DNA of 64,000 bases from Hemibagrus wyckioides (GCF_019097595.1 NC_080710.1:14096280-14160279); one strand, 5' to 3'. Positions 23,781 through 41,500 are shown, numbered from the stretch's first letter. Notes: generated by a model not told the origin, from the sequence alone. Numbers and translations are program-made.

Positions 23781-25502
23781 TAACTCTCTTTCTCTTGACT
23801 CCATGCGCCTTCTACTGGCTGGATCTCACTTGTCCTGGTGTGGGAACTGTCATAGACCACAATTCGGAATATTCCCAGTGTAAACTCACATGTGGAATAT
23901 ATTCCTCTCATTTGAAGCTTGACATTTTCTCCCATATAAAGACAATCTAATGTGTGTGTGTGTGGAAAAGGCTTCTTCTTCTTCTGAAGCAGTACGTTAA
24001 GCTGAATTAGGACTAAAAACTCATGTAGTTTTCATTTTATTTATTATTTTTTCCATTGACAGTGATCACTATGATTCATTCATTTTTTGCAACCGCTCTA
24101 TTCTGGTCTATATTCACTTCATTTATCAGAATAATGTCAGCTCATTTTTGGCTTCCACAAATATGGGCATCATTGATGAATTCAGTAAAACTTGTTATAT
24201 GATTGTCGTCACTCATTTGCCAACTTAATCAGAAGGCTTTAATGTTCTCTTGTCCTGGAGAAATTTCTCACTGAACAGCTTACATTTAAATGACTTCTGA
24301 ATTGCAAAAAAAAAAAAATGAATTCATCCATTAATGTTGATTAAATAATTCCACTGATTTGGGAAGCAGTTACTTTTTCGCTAAAAGCTTCAGTGGTCTA
24401 TTGCTTTACCTCTGAATTCAGATTGATTAATAAAGAGGAGAGGCTAAAATAAACAGAATAAATATTACCTAGATGTATATTGCTACTACTACTATTTCTG
24501 CTACTAATAATAATTTAGTAAAATTTCTGCTACTAATAATAATTTAATAAAACTATTCATTATCATAACCATCATCATCATCATCATCATCATTATTTTA
24601 ATTAAAATATTAAATATTCATTAACACAAATTATTCAATGTCAATGTAAGTATAATAATTGAAAAAGTAGACTGACTTCTATGTCCTAATGTGTACTCTG
24701 TCCTAATATGGCTAAATAGACTCTTCCATACAGATATTATGTTGCTAAATGACACACTGGGTTGCGGATCTGTAAAACTCAAGTGAAGCCCCATCTGTAC
24801 ATAATGAAGATGGTCTGCTGGCTTTAAATTTCTTTTTTCTTTTTTATGTTTTACATTAGTAGCCTAAATCCCTAGAGTTTTAGTGCACATTTCAGTAATT
24901 AGTGACTTATAAATCTGACTTTAAAGCATGTGTAGTGAATGACATTTCAGACTCAAGCACATAAGCATTGCTGTCCCACAGAAAAGGATTCAGTTAAACC
25001 AGTCAATGGTAAATTATTAAAATATAATTTTCTCTACTAAAAGTAATGGTGAGTGAAAATCAGAAACAGTGTCTTATCACTTATTCAACTTCTTCTATAA
25101 TAGAAAATGAAAATGAATGGGTTAATATCTTCTTTCATAGCTGTAATATTGATGATTAAGTGGCTGTGGCATTTCCTATTCAAGAACTAATTGCGCACAA
25201 TACATATATTCCATAATAAAATCATACATATTTGTAGAAAAAAATGTATGCGTCTGAAAGCATTATGCTTTTAAAAATCTCTAGAATGTATGATAGGACC
25301 TGCCGGTATCACATGTAGCATAGCAAATAATTTGACTGCTCAATCTTACCATTCAGTAACTAGGGAGAAATACATTAATCTTTATTTGGAAACAAATATA
25401 AAAAGCACATCAAATGCAAAACCTATTTGTGAACCACATGGCACATGGTCTTTCTGAAGAGTGTCTCAGTATTAAGTACCTAATATATCAAACAAACTCA
25501 CC

Positions 25503-25550
<48 letters not shown>

Positions 25551-26575
25551 GTGCATTGTAATGACTGACTACAGTAATTCCTGTCGCTGGAGCTTAATGT
25601 GCTGTGGCAATAACTGCCTCCAATGACAGTTTCAAACAGAACAATCTCAACTATACAGACTATAAATCAATAGCAGGTAGTAAAATGAAATAAAAACAGG
25701 CACTGAAATGGCAATTCATATCTTTTGCACATCATAGACACATTTCTTGTTTAAGTGAGCTGGATCTCTTTTAAAAACATGTAGTTAAGCTAATCACAGC
25801 TTTGCAACCAGAGCATTTGCAAAATCAATAATGCACTGATAGCTTGTGCACAACAGCGAATTCACACCATTTGAATGAACTGTTCATTTCTGTAATTAGG
25901 AAATACTGTTGAACAATATGCACCACATCAGACACACCCTATTAAAGCACACTGCAGAGAGAAAAAGACAGAAAGAGAGTGAGAGAGAGGAGGAACTTGT
26001 CAAAGCTCTCATCCAGATGCCTAAGAAGGCTGCTTGGTCATTACATTGATTGACATTTAGCTTAATAACAATGAGGCCAGGTTTTTTTTTCTGGCAGCTC
26101 TGTAAACACACTGAATCATAAGGCCAAAAGCTCAGGACTTTCTGAACAACAAGATTTTACGATCCCTAAACCAAAGCACTTTAAAATCTATAAAGGTAGT
26201 GGAGAAACAAATTCAATAACGGATTTACCCTCATTGTGAGAATTAATAATTTACACTGCATCAACATGAGATAAATAGCTCACCCAAACTACTCATGACA
26301 GGTAATTGGCTAGTTTTAGCTCCGGGTGTGTCATCGCTAATACTTCTCAGGAAACCTGGATGTGACATCACTTATCAACTGTGGTGAAATATGTGAGGTA
26401 TTGTGCTGGCAGTAAATTATCCCATAAGTATAAATGGAAGAAATGTATTGTAGAACATTTGTTTTGTTTTGTTTTTGTTCGTTTTTTTCAAAAATGAGAC
26501 ATCTTGCCACCATATGTACACCACTGGCATGGGAATGTTATTTGAATCTGTGTTGGAGACTGTGAGGTAGCCATC
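22259..26575. other. tmem79 upstream region and gene-poor spacer
   Basis: Contains the 5' UTR acceptor of tmem79 near 22360 and simple repeats: (AAT)n 22785-22830, (GT)n 23748-23777, (ATC)n near 24568-24592, (AC)n 25508-25548. Open frames here are microsatellite-driven or short. I see no gene. Confidence 0.45.
25508..25548. repeat. (CA)n microsatellite
   Basis: About 20 uninterrupted CA units after a short CCCA run. It generates a His/Thr-repeat pseudo-ORF. Confidence 0.95.
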
Positions 26576-26611
26576 ATGTGGCGTCATGAACGGCCAAGCC
26601 CAGGCAGTCCC

Positions 26612-30399
<3,788 letters not shown>

Positions 30400-31500
30400 C
30401 TATATTGGCAAAAGTTTTGGGACACCCCTCCAAATCATTGAATTCAGGTGTTGTCTTTCAGGGGTTGTGCTTGGCCCATTAGTTCCAGTGAAAGGAACTC
30501 ATAATGCTTTTGGACAATTTCATGCTCCCAACTTTGTGGGAACAGTTTGGGGATGGCCCGTTCCTGTTCCAACATAACTGCACACCAGTGCATAAAGCAA
30601 GGTCCATAAAGACATGGATGAGCGAGTTTGGTGTGGAGGAACTTGACTGGCCTGCACAGCGTCCTGACCTCAACCCGATAGAACACCTTTGGGATGAATT
30701 AGAGCAGAGACTGAGCCATTCCAAATCTGGGACATCTGCCTATACATGCACATGAATGTAATATAGAGTTGGCCCGCCCTTTGCAGCTATAACAACTTCA
30801 ACTCTTCTGGGAAGGCTTTCCACAAGGTTTAGGAGTGTGTTTATGGGAATTTTTGACCATTCCTCTAGAAGTGCATTTGTGAGGTCAGGCACTGATGTTG
30901 GACGAGCAGATCTGTCTCACATTCTCTGCTCTAATTCATCTGCTCTAAGGTGTTCTATCAGGGTGAGGTCAGGACTCTGTGCAGGCCAGTCAAGTTCCTC
31001 CACACCAAACTCACTCATCCATGTCTTTATGGACCTTGCTTTGTGCAAATTCAAATTCAAATTTTATTTGTCACATACAAAATCATACACAGTACGACAT
31101 GTAGTGAAATGCTTATTACGACTGTCCTACATTTGAAGAAGAGTATAAAGTATACAGAGTAAAGTCTGTGCACAAGAAAAAGTATAGGGATATAGGTAAT
31201 AAAAATATAAATGGAAAAATAGGAAGAATAAAAACTTAAATTAAAGACATGATAAATTATGAAAAACACTAATAGTTATGTAAAGGCGATTGTGTATTGG
31301 ATATGCATATACAAATATATGTTTATATAAAATATAAATATATAAAAATGTGTACATAATATAAACATAGTATAAACGTAATAATATAACAATATATTAT
31401 ACACAATATATTATATATAATACAATAATAAAATAATATAATAGTATAATAATAATATGATAATGTAATATAATGTAATATTTATAAAAATATATAAATA

Positions 31501-31507
<7 letters not shown>

Positions 31508-31557
<50 letters not shown>
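31508..31557. repeat. (TA)n microsatellite at Tc1 insertion site
   Basis: About 48 bp of TA repeat that served as target for the Tc1 element starting at 31558; a short TA stretch continues after the element at 32806. Confidence 0.9.
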
Positions 31558-31560
<3 letters not shown>

Positions 31561-32805
31561 TATATTGCCAAAAGTATTCGCTCACCTGCCTTGACTCGCA
31601 TATGAACTTAAGTGACATCCCATTCCTAATCCATAGGGTTCAATATGACGTCGGTCCACCCTTTGCAGCTATAACAGCTTCAACTCTTCTGGGAAGGCTG
31701 TCCACAAGGTTTAGGAGTGTGTTTATGGGAATTTTTGACCATTCTTCCAGAAGCGCATTTGTGAGGTCACACACTGATGTTGGACGAGAAGGCCTGGCTC
31801 TCAGTCTCCGCTCTAATTCATCCCAAAGGTGTTCTATCGGGTTGAGGTCAGGACTCTGTGCAGGCCAGTCAAGTTCATCCACACCAGACTCTGTCATCCA
31901 TGTCTTTATGGACCTTGCTTTGTGCACTGGTGCACAGTCATGTTGGAAGAGGAAGGGGCCAGCTCCAAACTGTTCCCACAAAGTTGGGAGCATGGAATTG
32001 TCCAAAATGTCTTGGTATGCTGAAGCATTCAGAGTTCCTTTCACTGGAACTAAGGGGCCAAGCCCAGCTCCTGAAAAACAACCCCACACCATAATCCCCC
32101 CTCCACCAAACTTTACACTTGGCACAATGCAGTCAGACAAGTACCGTTCTCCTGGCAACCGCCAAACCCAGACTCGTCCATCAGATTGCCAGATGGAGAA
32201 GCGCGATTCGTCACTCCAGAGAACGCGTCTCCACTGCTCTAGAGTCCAGTGGCGGCGTGCTTTACACCACTGCATCCGATGCTTTGCATTGCACTTGGTG
32301 ATGTATGGCTTGGATGCAGCTGCTCGGCCATGGAAACCCATTCCATGAAGCTCTCTGCACACTGTTCTTGAGCTAATCTGAAGGCCACATGAAGTTTGGA
32401 GGTCTGTAGCGATTGACTCTGCAGAAAGTTGGCGACCTCTTCGCACTATGCGCCTCAGCATCCGCTGACCCCGCTCCGTCAGTTTACGTGGCCTACCACT
32501 TCGTGGCTGAGTTGCTGTCGTTCCCAAACACTTCCACGTTCTTATAATACAGCTGACAGTTGACTGTGGAATATTTAGGAGCGAGGAAATTTCACGACTG
32601 GATTTGTTGCACAGGTGGCATCCTATCACAGTTCCACGCTGGAATTCACTGAGCTCCTGAGAGCGACCCATTCTTTCACAAATGTTTGTAAAAACAGTCT
32701 GCATGCCTAGGTACTTGATTTTATACACCTGTGGCCATGGAAGTGATTGGAACACCTGATTCTGATTATTTGGATGGGTGAGCGAATACTTTTGGCAATA
32801 TAGTA
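31558..32805 (-). mobile_element. Apparently complete Tc1-like transposon, 1248 bp
   Basis: The terminal inverted repeats are a perfect 28-bp match (31559-31586 against 32777-32804), flanked by TA target duplications (31556-31557, 32806-32807). Internally there is one uninterrupted transposase frame. Length, short TIRs and TA target are textbook Tc1. It is the youngest layer of the nest. Confidence 0.9.
31640..32671 (-). CDS. Tc1-like DDE transposase, uninterrupted, 343 aa
   Basis: Cut-and-paste transposase that binds the TIRs and inserts at TA. I chose ATG at 32671 ([20 protein letters not shown]), which gives the usual length of about 340 aa; the frame is open further upstream, but that part is TIR/UTR and then LINE sequence. 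Order: paired-like helix-turn-helix domains ([40 protein letters not shown]), then the DD34E catalytic triad: Asp in LWSDESRF, Asp in [13 protein letters not shown], and Glu in [14 protein letters not shown], with exactly 34 residues between the last two. The glycine-rich [11 protein letters not shown] is present. No stop or frameshift is seen, so activity is possible but untested. Confidence 0.92.
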   Translation of the reverse strand: MGRSQELSEFQRGTVIGCHLCNKSSREISSLLNIPQSTVSCIIRTWKCLGTTATQPRSGRPRKLTERGQRMLRRIVRRGRQLSAESIATDLQTSCGLQISSRTVCRELHGMGFHGRAAASKPYITKCNAKHRMQWCKARRHWTLEQWRRVLWSDESRFSIWQSDGRVWVWRLPGERYLSDCIVPSVKFGGGGIMVWGCFSGAGLGPLVPVKGTLNASAYQDILDNSMLPTLWEQFGAGPFLFQHDCAPVHKARSIKTWMTESGVDELDWPAQSPDLNPIEHLWDELERRLRARPSRPTSVCDLTNALLEEWSKIPINTLLNLVDSLPRRVEAVIAAKGGPTSY

Positions 32806-33706
32806 TATATATATATATACAGCATTTACAAAACAGCATTTTGACATAATTCCCCCTTCTACTGTCCAGATGGCTCAGGGCTGCATGATGGAGGTGTGCA
32901 ATGGCGTCCTCAGTAGATCGGTTGGGACGGTACGCAAACTGTAGCGGGTCCAAGGTGTCAGGTAGGGAAGAAGTGATGAAGTCTCTGATTAGTCCTTCGA
33001 ACACTTCATCACTACTGAGGTCAGGGCTACTGGGCGGTAGTCATTCAGGCAGGCAGGCTGGGGTTTCTTGGGGATTGGAACAATGGTGGACCGTTTGAAG
33101 CATGTCGGGATTATAGACTGATCCAGGGAGAGGTTGAAGATCTCGGTGAACACAGGAGCAAGCTGGTCAGCACAGGCCTTCAGGACCCGACCCGTGATGC
33201 CATCTGGTCCTGCCACCTTCCTGGTGTTCACTCTCCTGAATGCCTTTCTCACGTCGTGTTCTGAGATGATGAACGCGCTGTCCTCTCCGGCATGCTCCAC
33301 ATGTGTGCTGCCTATAGCGCTGTTAGCGCTGCAAACGCCGTTAGCGCTGTGAGGTGCAGCCTCGAAGCAAGCATAAAAGGTGTTTAGCTTGTCTGCCAGA
33401 GAAGCGTCTGCATTCACCAGTCTTCTTAGTCCTTGCCACAGACTCCTAGAGCCACTCTGTTGAAATTGTGACTCTAGTTTCTGTCCATAGCGCTGCTTCG
33501 CCTCCTTCACCACTGGTGGGTAGTCATGTTGGAACAGGAAGGGGTCATCCCCAAACTGTTCACACAAAGTTGGGAGCATGAAATTGTCCAAAATGTCTCG
33601 GTTTGCTGAAGCATTAAGAGTTCCTTTCACTGGAACTAACGGGCCAAACCCAACCTCTGAATTCCATGATTTGGAGGGGTGTCCCAAAACTTTTGGCAAT
33701 ATAGTG

Positions 33707-33708
<2 letters not shown>

Positions 33709-33777
<69 letters not shown>
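33709..33777. repeat. (GATA)n microsatellite, right block
   Basis: About 17 units; the continuation of the array at 30281-30395 after the transposon insertion. Confidence 0.97.
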
Positions 33778-35513
33778 GAAGGAAATTCGTGTGTTACAGC
33801 AGCTTAGTCAGTTACAAACCCTTATGTTTGAGAACAGTGATTGTTTTCCTTTCCTTTTAATCAGCTGAACTGATTTCTTGCTGCACTGAAAATGTCTCCT
33901 TGTGACATCAGTCAACTTCTCTCAGGAACTATGAAAATACTGACCAACCAATAAATTAGCACGAGACTCACTAAACATATCAACAACAACAACAACAAAA
34001 AAAATTCCATATACAGATATTTGCTGTGCTTCATGGGGGAGTTTTCCTTTAAGTTTATTATTTTGCATTTCAACCTCAACTATCATTTATTTTAAAGTGA
34101 TCTTCTACGTCTAGATGAAACACACATCGCACCACTACAAATGAAACGAATCAGGAAATACATCTCGCACACTGGCTTTAAAAATAAAACAACCCGAATG
34201 CGTCCGAATGTGCGTCTCACCTCACGTGACCTGTGCGTATTACGTCATTCCAGAGGTTTAGCCGTACGTGCAGACGCCCCCTGTTTGGGTTAGCTAGCTG
34301 GCTTAGGGTTTAAAATGTCTCTGAACAGAAGAATGAAGAGACAGCAGTTTAGGAAATAATAAGCTAAATAAAGTTCCAAAAGGTAAAGCCTTCAGTGCAT
34401 TTTATTTCATTTATATCGATAGAGCACGCCATAACTACTAATGATTTTTTTTTACAGGTGCCGTTAGTGTATAATGAATGACAGAACAAAAAAAAAAACA
34501 AAACCCTGGCCTGTCATTTTTGTACATAATGTTATTTTAATGCCCTGGATGAAGCGCCTCAGCTAGTCCAGCACTACTGATCAGATCAGCTGGTACAGTC
34601 TCAGCGTCCAGGACATGGCCACTGTCTTCTGGAAACTTTCTTCTTTTATGTCTTAACTCTTCATGTGTGTACGACTAACTACGATAGGTCTGTTGAAATA
34701 ATCACTCACTGTCTAAACTAGCCATTACGGATTCGGGCTATTAAAAAAAAAGTGAACATATATCCGCAGTGCTAGCCTAGCGTTAGCGACCTAGCTAGCT
34801 GGTAAGTTTAATGCTCTTGGCTAGCTTGCTAAACCTGACCCAGGACGGACTTCTATTGCTTTTACTCCATGCAGACGATTATAAAGCACATCCACGACAC
34901 GTAGGTGAAGTCTTTAAATGTCGACTGTAAACAAAAAAAAACAAACAAACCTAAAGATTATAAATAATAATTTGTCTTGCAGACGCTATTATTTGTGCAG
35001 TGTATAGCTAGCTTGCTAGGTAGTGTTAGCTGGCTGGCTAGGTGCGTAAGCTAGCCACTTTTCTAAGGTCTTTGCTAGCAAACTTTCCTTCTATGTGTAT
35101 TAAAAATACTACAGGAGCAAACTGTTTGTTATTGACATCTAGCATGACTTTTTCTGCATCTATAACCGGTCCTGTACATAATGTATTGGCAAGGCAACTT
35201 TGTAATGCAAGTTAAAGTTTTTTTGTTTTTTTTTAGTAACAGCTGGTTAATTCATTACATCCTGAAGCTGGATATCTAGTTGGCCATCTGCATAAAATGA
35301 TATTTACTTGTTTGTTGATTTGATGGAGATTTCTATTTGTTGCATATCCAGTATAATTTTATGTGCTTGCTTCTTCAAAACATGCATCATTTATTTGGGC
35401 TGTGTTTTACAGGAGGTGAGTGAGTGTGTGTGTGTGTGTGTGTGTATGTGTGTGTGTATGTGTGTGTGTATGTGTGTGTGTCCTGGGGAAGAATTAAACA
35501 GATCACCTTGAAC
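33778..35513 (+). other. phf20l1 upstream region and 5' UTR
   Basis: No protein-coding sequence. CpG-bearing promoter-like sequence sits around 34190-34300. Several 'gctagct/ttagc' words occur at 34770-35080. A (TG)n run at 35422-35480 lies just before the start codon. At least one 5' UTR intron is likely but its borders are unclear. Confidence 0.45.
34222..34247 (+). promoter_or_regulatory. Palindromic E-box and CRE-like site upstream of phf20l1
   Basis: TCACGTGA at 34222-34229 is a perfect palindromic E-box (USF/MiT type). TTACGTCA at 34240-34247 is a CRE/ATF-like site, 10 bp downstream. Both sit in the promoter-like CpG patch about 1.3 kb before the start codon. Confidence 0.5.
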
Positions 35514-38500
35514 ATGAGTAAGAAACCCCCGAACAGGCCTGGGATTACTTTTGAAGTTGGAGCCAGAGTGGAAGCACAAGACTATTTACAAAAATGGTAA
35601 AAAGTCAGGAAATGTCTCAAATTCTGCAGGTCTTTTTTTTTTTTATATATATATATGTATAGGTTATAATTTTTCTCTCTTTTCCTCCCCCAACCCTGAA
35701 GGTACCCTTCACGTATAGAGAAGATTGACTATGATGAGGGGAAAATGCTTGTCCATTTTGACCGCTGGAGCCATCGATATGATGAGTGGATTTTATGGGA
35801 CAGCAACAGGCTACGCCCGCTAGAGCGACCCGTTCTGCGTAAAGAAGGGCTGAAAGAAGAGGAGGATTTAACTGTATGTCTTCGTAAATAATTCATATGT
35901 ATGCGCTGTAAATCAAACTGGGGGGAAAAGGCAGGAAAACAACGAATTCAACGACTAGCAAAAAGCTTACTAGAGCACTTAATCTGGTCTTGTTGGTTGC
36001 TTGCTTGCAACCAGCCTGCATTAGTGTTTTTGTTTCTAACAGTGGCCTGACAGTAGCTATTCGTTTTCCATTAAACAAATGTGCAGGACAGTCACAAAGA
36101 ATGTTTTTGTAAAAGCTTAAAGAGATTTTTGGAAATGTAGGAGTTTCGTCAATAAGACTTAAATGACCGTTTAATTCCTGCAGATGAGAATATATATTCC
36201 TTGATCTCATTAACCATTTGTTAATGAGATTTTTTAATCGAACTATTGTTGTTTTTTCAAACGTTTCTACCAGGAGAGACTCAGTGAGATGAGATCATCT
36301 CGCCTGCGTGAGGTTTCGGGATGTACAGAGAACACAGAGGACCAAAAAGACTTGCCACAACAGAGACAAGTACACACATCAACTGCCGATCTGCTCAGAT
36401 CTGGCTTTCTAATAACTGCTTGTCTCATCACTGTTTTTTTCCCCTCCATCAACTACATAGTTTTAGAAACAGATATTTAGGGGGGGATTTGTTTTAATAT
36501 CCCATTTGATATGTCTTTATATTGATTGATAGTGGTAAAGTTGGCTTTGAAATTGCATGGTAGTGCTTGTTTATATATTCACTTTGACTCCTCTAAGTAC
36601 AGGCCACTAGTTATTACATATTCCCTAATTAATTACACAAGATCATTTAATTATAGTTGGCATACTTGTATAATCAGGTAGTTGACCTTATGAGTTTCTT
36701 TTTATTGGCAGCCGTTTGATATAATTTATTGTAATAATCAAGAATTGGAGAATGTTCTACCTCCAAACAGGCTAACATTTATAATATACCGGTCAGGCAT
36801 AACATTATGAGCACTGACAGGTGAAGTGAACACTGATGATCTCCTCATCATGACACCTGTTAGTGGGTGGGATAATATTAGGCAGCAAGTGAACATTTTG
36901 TCCTCAAAGTTGATGTGTTAGAAGCAGGAAAAATGGACAAGCGTAAGGATTTGAGCGAGTTTGACAAGGGCCAGATTGTGATGGTTAGACGACTGGATCA
37001 GAGCATCTCAGAAGGCTGGCCTGTGTGGTCCGATCCAACAGACGAGCTACTGTTGCTCAAATTGCTGAAGAAGTTAATGCTGGTTCTGATAGAAAGGTGT
37101 CAAAATACACAGCACATGATGGGTCAGGGCTGTTTTGGCAGCAAAAGGAGAACCAACACAATACTAGGCAGGTGGTCATAATGTTATGCCTGATTGGTGT
37201 ATATTTGTAATGTTAAACATTACTGTTGATCCTGTTTAGTGTAAAGTTGAAATAATAAATGCAAAATAACTAGAATTTGCATAATCAAAACTATTTACGT
37301 TTCTTTTTCTAGCTTCATCAAATATATCGTAGCTTTAAAAACTTTTGAATGTTTATAATGTTTGATAAGCAACATAAGTGGTTTCTTTGATTAAGTATGT
37401 ATGTCTATTTCAGTTACAAGATTTAAAAGATGGTGAAGAAGTTCTTGCCCGATGGACAGATTGCCGCTACTACCCTGCCAAGATTGAAAGTGTCAACAAA
37501 GAGGGCAAGTATCATTTTCCTATGTCTGAAATTACTTTTATAAAGAAAATCTACTAGAGCCTGCCTAACAATACCCTTATTCACAGGGACCTACACAGTC
37601 CAGTTTTATGATGGGGTGATTCGCTGTGTGAAACGAATCCATATAAAATCCATGCCAGAGGATGCCAAAGGACAAGTAAGTGACTTTTTAAGATGTCCAC
37701 AGCAAAATTCATTCACAGAGAAATGAACACAGTTTTTACTTTTTACTTTAAGCTTTACCTCCCATCACTGTTTTCCATCAAATGTTTTGCCTGCTTCCTT
37801 TTTTGTTGTGATTATTGCTTTTCCAGTCCACTGGTTATATTTGCCCAGTTACCTAAAATGTTTTTGGAAAGGAGAGTGTAACCCTATTGCCAGTGAAGAT
37901 AATATTCAGTGCATGGTTTATGCTTGTACCTAAAGGCGTCCCAAGGGGTTAGGTTATAAGATCATATAATCTTAACACTGTTATAAATCATGGCACAATA
38001 CACTTCTCTCAGTTATTGATGATAATGCAATGTTTTTTTATGCTCTCACTGTGCACTTTTATTAGGAACACTGCGAATACTGGGTTGGGCTTACCTTTGC
38101 TGTCTCAATTCTGCCTCAATTCTTTGTAACATGGATTCCACATTCCTCTGAGATTCTAGTCCATGTTGACATGATTGCATAAGACAATTCCTGTAGATTT
38201 TCTAGGTGCACATTCATGCTGCAAATCTATCACATGCCAAAGGAGTTCTTTTGGATTCAGGTCTAGTGTCTGGGGCCACTGCAGAACCACTACAGTGCTC
38301 AATGCCATATTCATGAAACTAGTTTTAGATGAATTTTGCTTTGTGACCTGGTGTATTATCATTAGAAGTTGGGTAAATTGTGGCCATAAGGGTCTGCACA
38401 TGGCCAGCAGCAATCATCCTGTGGCATTTATGTGATGGTTGAATGGTATTATGGGATCCAGAGTATGGTAGGAAAAAATTCCCTACATCATTACACCATC

Positions 38501-41500
38501 TCTACCAGCCTAGACTGGTGACACACGTCAGGATGGGTCTATGGATTCATGCTGTTTGTGCCAAATTCTTACCATCTGTGGTCTCAGTGGAGATTCATCA
38601 GACCAGGCTTTTTACAGTCTTCATCTGTCCAGTTTAAGTGAACCTGTGCACACTGCAGCCTCAGGTTTCTGTTTTTGGTTCAGAAAAGTGGAAAGTGGCC
38701 TGACCTGTGTTCTGCTATTGTAGCCTGTCTGCCTCAAGGTTGCACATGTTCTTCATTCTGAGATGCTTTTCTGCTCAACACAATTGTACAGAGTAGTCAT
38801 TCAAGTTACTGGATCCTTTCTGTCAGCTTTAACCAGTCTGGCCATTCTCCTCTGATCTCTCTCATCAACAAGGCATTTCTGTCTGCAGAACTGCTGCTTA
38901 CTGGATGTTTTTTCTTTATTGAAGCATTCTTTGTAAACTCTAGAGAATGTACTGCATGAAAATCCCAGGAGAACAGCAGTAATAGAAATACTCAAACCAG
39001 CTCGTCTGGCAACAATTATGCCACAGTCAAAATCACTGAGATAACATTTTTCTTCATTCTATTGGATTAGCCGAAGCTGGCTGAGATCTGCATGATTTTA
39101 TGCATTGCGCTGCTGGCCCTTGATTGGCTGATTTAGATAATTGCATGAATGAGTAGGTGTACAAGAAAGTGGGATAATAACATGTCTTTCTTTAGTATTG
39201 TAGTTGTACATTTTCCTCCTTCCCAGTATTAAATTATTCATTTATAGACATTATATTTTTTACCTTTTTATTTTATGATCCAATGTCTAATACATATTGT
39301 TTGTTATAGAACTGTTTTAATGCATAGTGACATAATGCTTTTGCCTTATCTTCTACCCCAGTCCACTCCCCACCCAAAATATGCGTAACACCCTAATATC
39401 CTTTGTGGCACATGTTACTCTTTGCCGTGACCAGAGACATGTTATGTGTATGAAGCAGGATTGGATTGCCCTCGTGAAGGCAGCCACAGCTGCAGCCAAG
39501 AGTAAAGGAGGCTGTAGGCCTCGCACCAGTGCCAACAGCAACAAAGATAGAGAGGACAAAACAGAGCCCAGGCTTGATGAACTCAATGATGAGGACAACA
39601 ATGCTGACTCTGACAGACTTGGTATGAACAGTGTTTACATCACGTTCATTTTCGTTACATGAATAATTATTTCTCATTTCCTGTTTACTATACATCTAAT
39701 CATACATCTGTTCTCTGGCCCTGTTAAGGCTCTTCTGATGAGGAAGACTGTAAGCCATCTTCTGAAGAGCTTGAGATGGCTAAAAGAAAAAGAAAAAGCA
39801 GCAGACAAGGTAGTTTTAGCAATGTGAAAAGAGCTCGTCTCAACAAAACAGCAGGTATCATTTCTCTACTTAAATGTTACATTGACTTTATAAACTTCTT
39901 TAATATTGAATGATCAAATTTCATTACATTTCATGTGTTTCTGTTAAATAAAGTATATTGTTATTTTATTCATGTTATGGATGACGTTTTATTGCAGCCT
40001 GTGCCAAAAATGAGAGCGACTGCAGAGAAGATCTTCCTGTAGCATCACAGGTGACTGAGTTGATCTTTATACCATGGATTCCATGTTTCTTTTGACCCAG
40101 CTAGGACACATTTATTTATAATTTCACTGTTGTGGCAATATCTCTGCCTTTGAATAATTTAGCATTTTTTGTGTATCCTTCGTCATAGAGTGAACTAGCA
40201 GCTGAAACTTGCCCCAGTGAGGAGCCTTTGCAGTCTGCTGTAACCCAAAGGCATTCCGCATCCCTCCCCAATACACCCCCAGGGGTCTCCCGCTCTTGCA
40301 GACTAAAGCATGATTCTGGAGAGTCAAGCATCAGCAGCTTGAGCACAAGTACAGCAGCTGAGTCTAAACCCTCACCCATCTCCATTCACACCCTCTCAGA
40401 TGCACACCCAGGTGGGTAAATCCAAAGAGTCTGTTTGCTCTAAACATAAACGTGAAGCCAAGATGACCAGGGAGCTCAGTTATTTTTCCTTTAAATAAAC
40501 AGCGACGCAAGTACCACTTTCTTAGAAGCAAGTAGCGGTATGTCAAAGTGTAGGAGATGTATACCAGCCACAGAAATAAACATAGAAATAGAGTTAAAGA
40601 ACATAAAGTTATAGAAATATCATGTAGCAAAATTGCTGTGTGATACAGGATCATTACTAACACAGCACTCCACTGAGCCATGTTTAGCATGTTTTTACTT
40701 TAAGACCCAGTCAAAAACGACTTCTGCCATTCTGCCAGGAATACTCATTCATGGACTATTTGGCCAAAAGTTTCTGGACACCTGACCACCACACCTACTC
40801 TTTTTTTTTTTTTTTTTTTTAACATTGCATTTAAGATTTAGTCCACCTTTGCTCTTATAATAACCTCCAGTCTTTTTCTTCTTCTCTACTTGTGTGTAGC
40901 CACTTCAAACTCTCCTCAGAGACGCAGAAGATCTCAGCGTCTTGCAACTTCTTTAGACCCAACCTGCCCACCCTCACCACCTACTCGGGATTCCAACCCC
41001 AACACACCACAGACTGACTGTAGTCAGAAAGCAGGTACAAGATCCAAAATCGTGGCACACAAAAACAGGGATTAGCAAGTAATTGGGGCAAATAATGATT
41101 AATGATTTAATCATCAGAATTTGCTAAATAAAAATCAGTTTATTTCCCTAGAAATCATTGCATCAGGCAAATCAAATCCAAAATTTATTCTACTGATGCG
41201 TTTATGCCATTACCTTTAGTAAGACCTCATCTCTAGTTCTTCCTTCTGAGACTATGACCTTCTGATGAGCAACACTGATGCCAAACCCTCTGCTTGATCA
41301 TTTTAACCATTATTTTTTATTTATTTATTTATTCATTTTTACTAGAAATCAGTTTGCCAGTGTAATTCTGTGTTTATCAGCTAGATATCCATTGCTAGAA
41401 GTGTAATAAAGTCTGGCTGTTGGCTTACAAAACCGTCTGAATACAGAATGTGATGAAAGCATGAATTAAAATCTCTCAAAAGTGACAAGGGATATGGAAT

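Larger units (their letters stand above)
31046..33510 (-). mobile_element. Truncated LINE (L2/Rex1-like) fragment, itself split by a Tc1
   Basis: The minus strand from 33500 to about 32830 encodes the start of a reverse transcriptase: AGPDGITGRVLKACADQLAP, then VPIPKKP...[10 protein letters not shown], then [19 protein letters not shown] one-base deletion near 33000 breaks the frame and the catalytic YADD block is missing. The 3' tail is at 31115-31046 (minus: 'gtgacaaataaaatttg' with short repeated AATTTG ends). An intact Tc1 (31558-32805) lies between the body and the tail. It inserted into the transposase of the outer foldback element. Confidence 0.7.

Noticed and set aside
32820..33510. 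LINE as a functional element
   Set aside because: Frameshift near 33000, catalytic YADD block missing and a Tc1 inserted; clearly dead.
39362..39458. Earlier acceptor (CCCCAG at 39361) extending phf20l1 exon 6 upstream
   Set aside because: In the required phase this extension meets a TAA before the conserved DWIALVKAA; the acceptor at 39458 keeps the frame.
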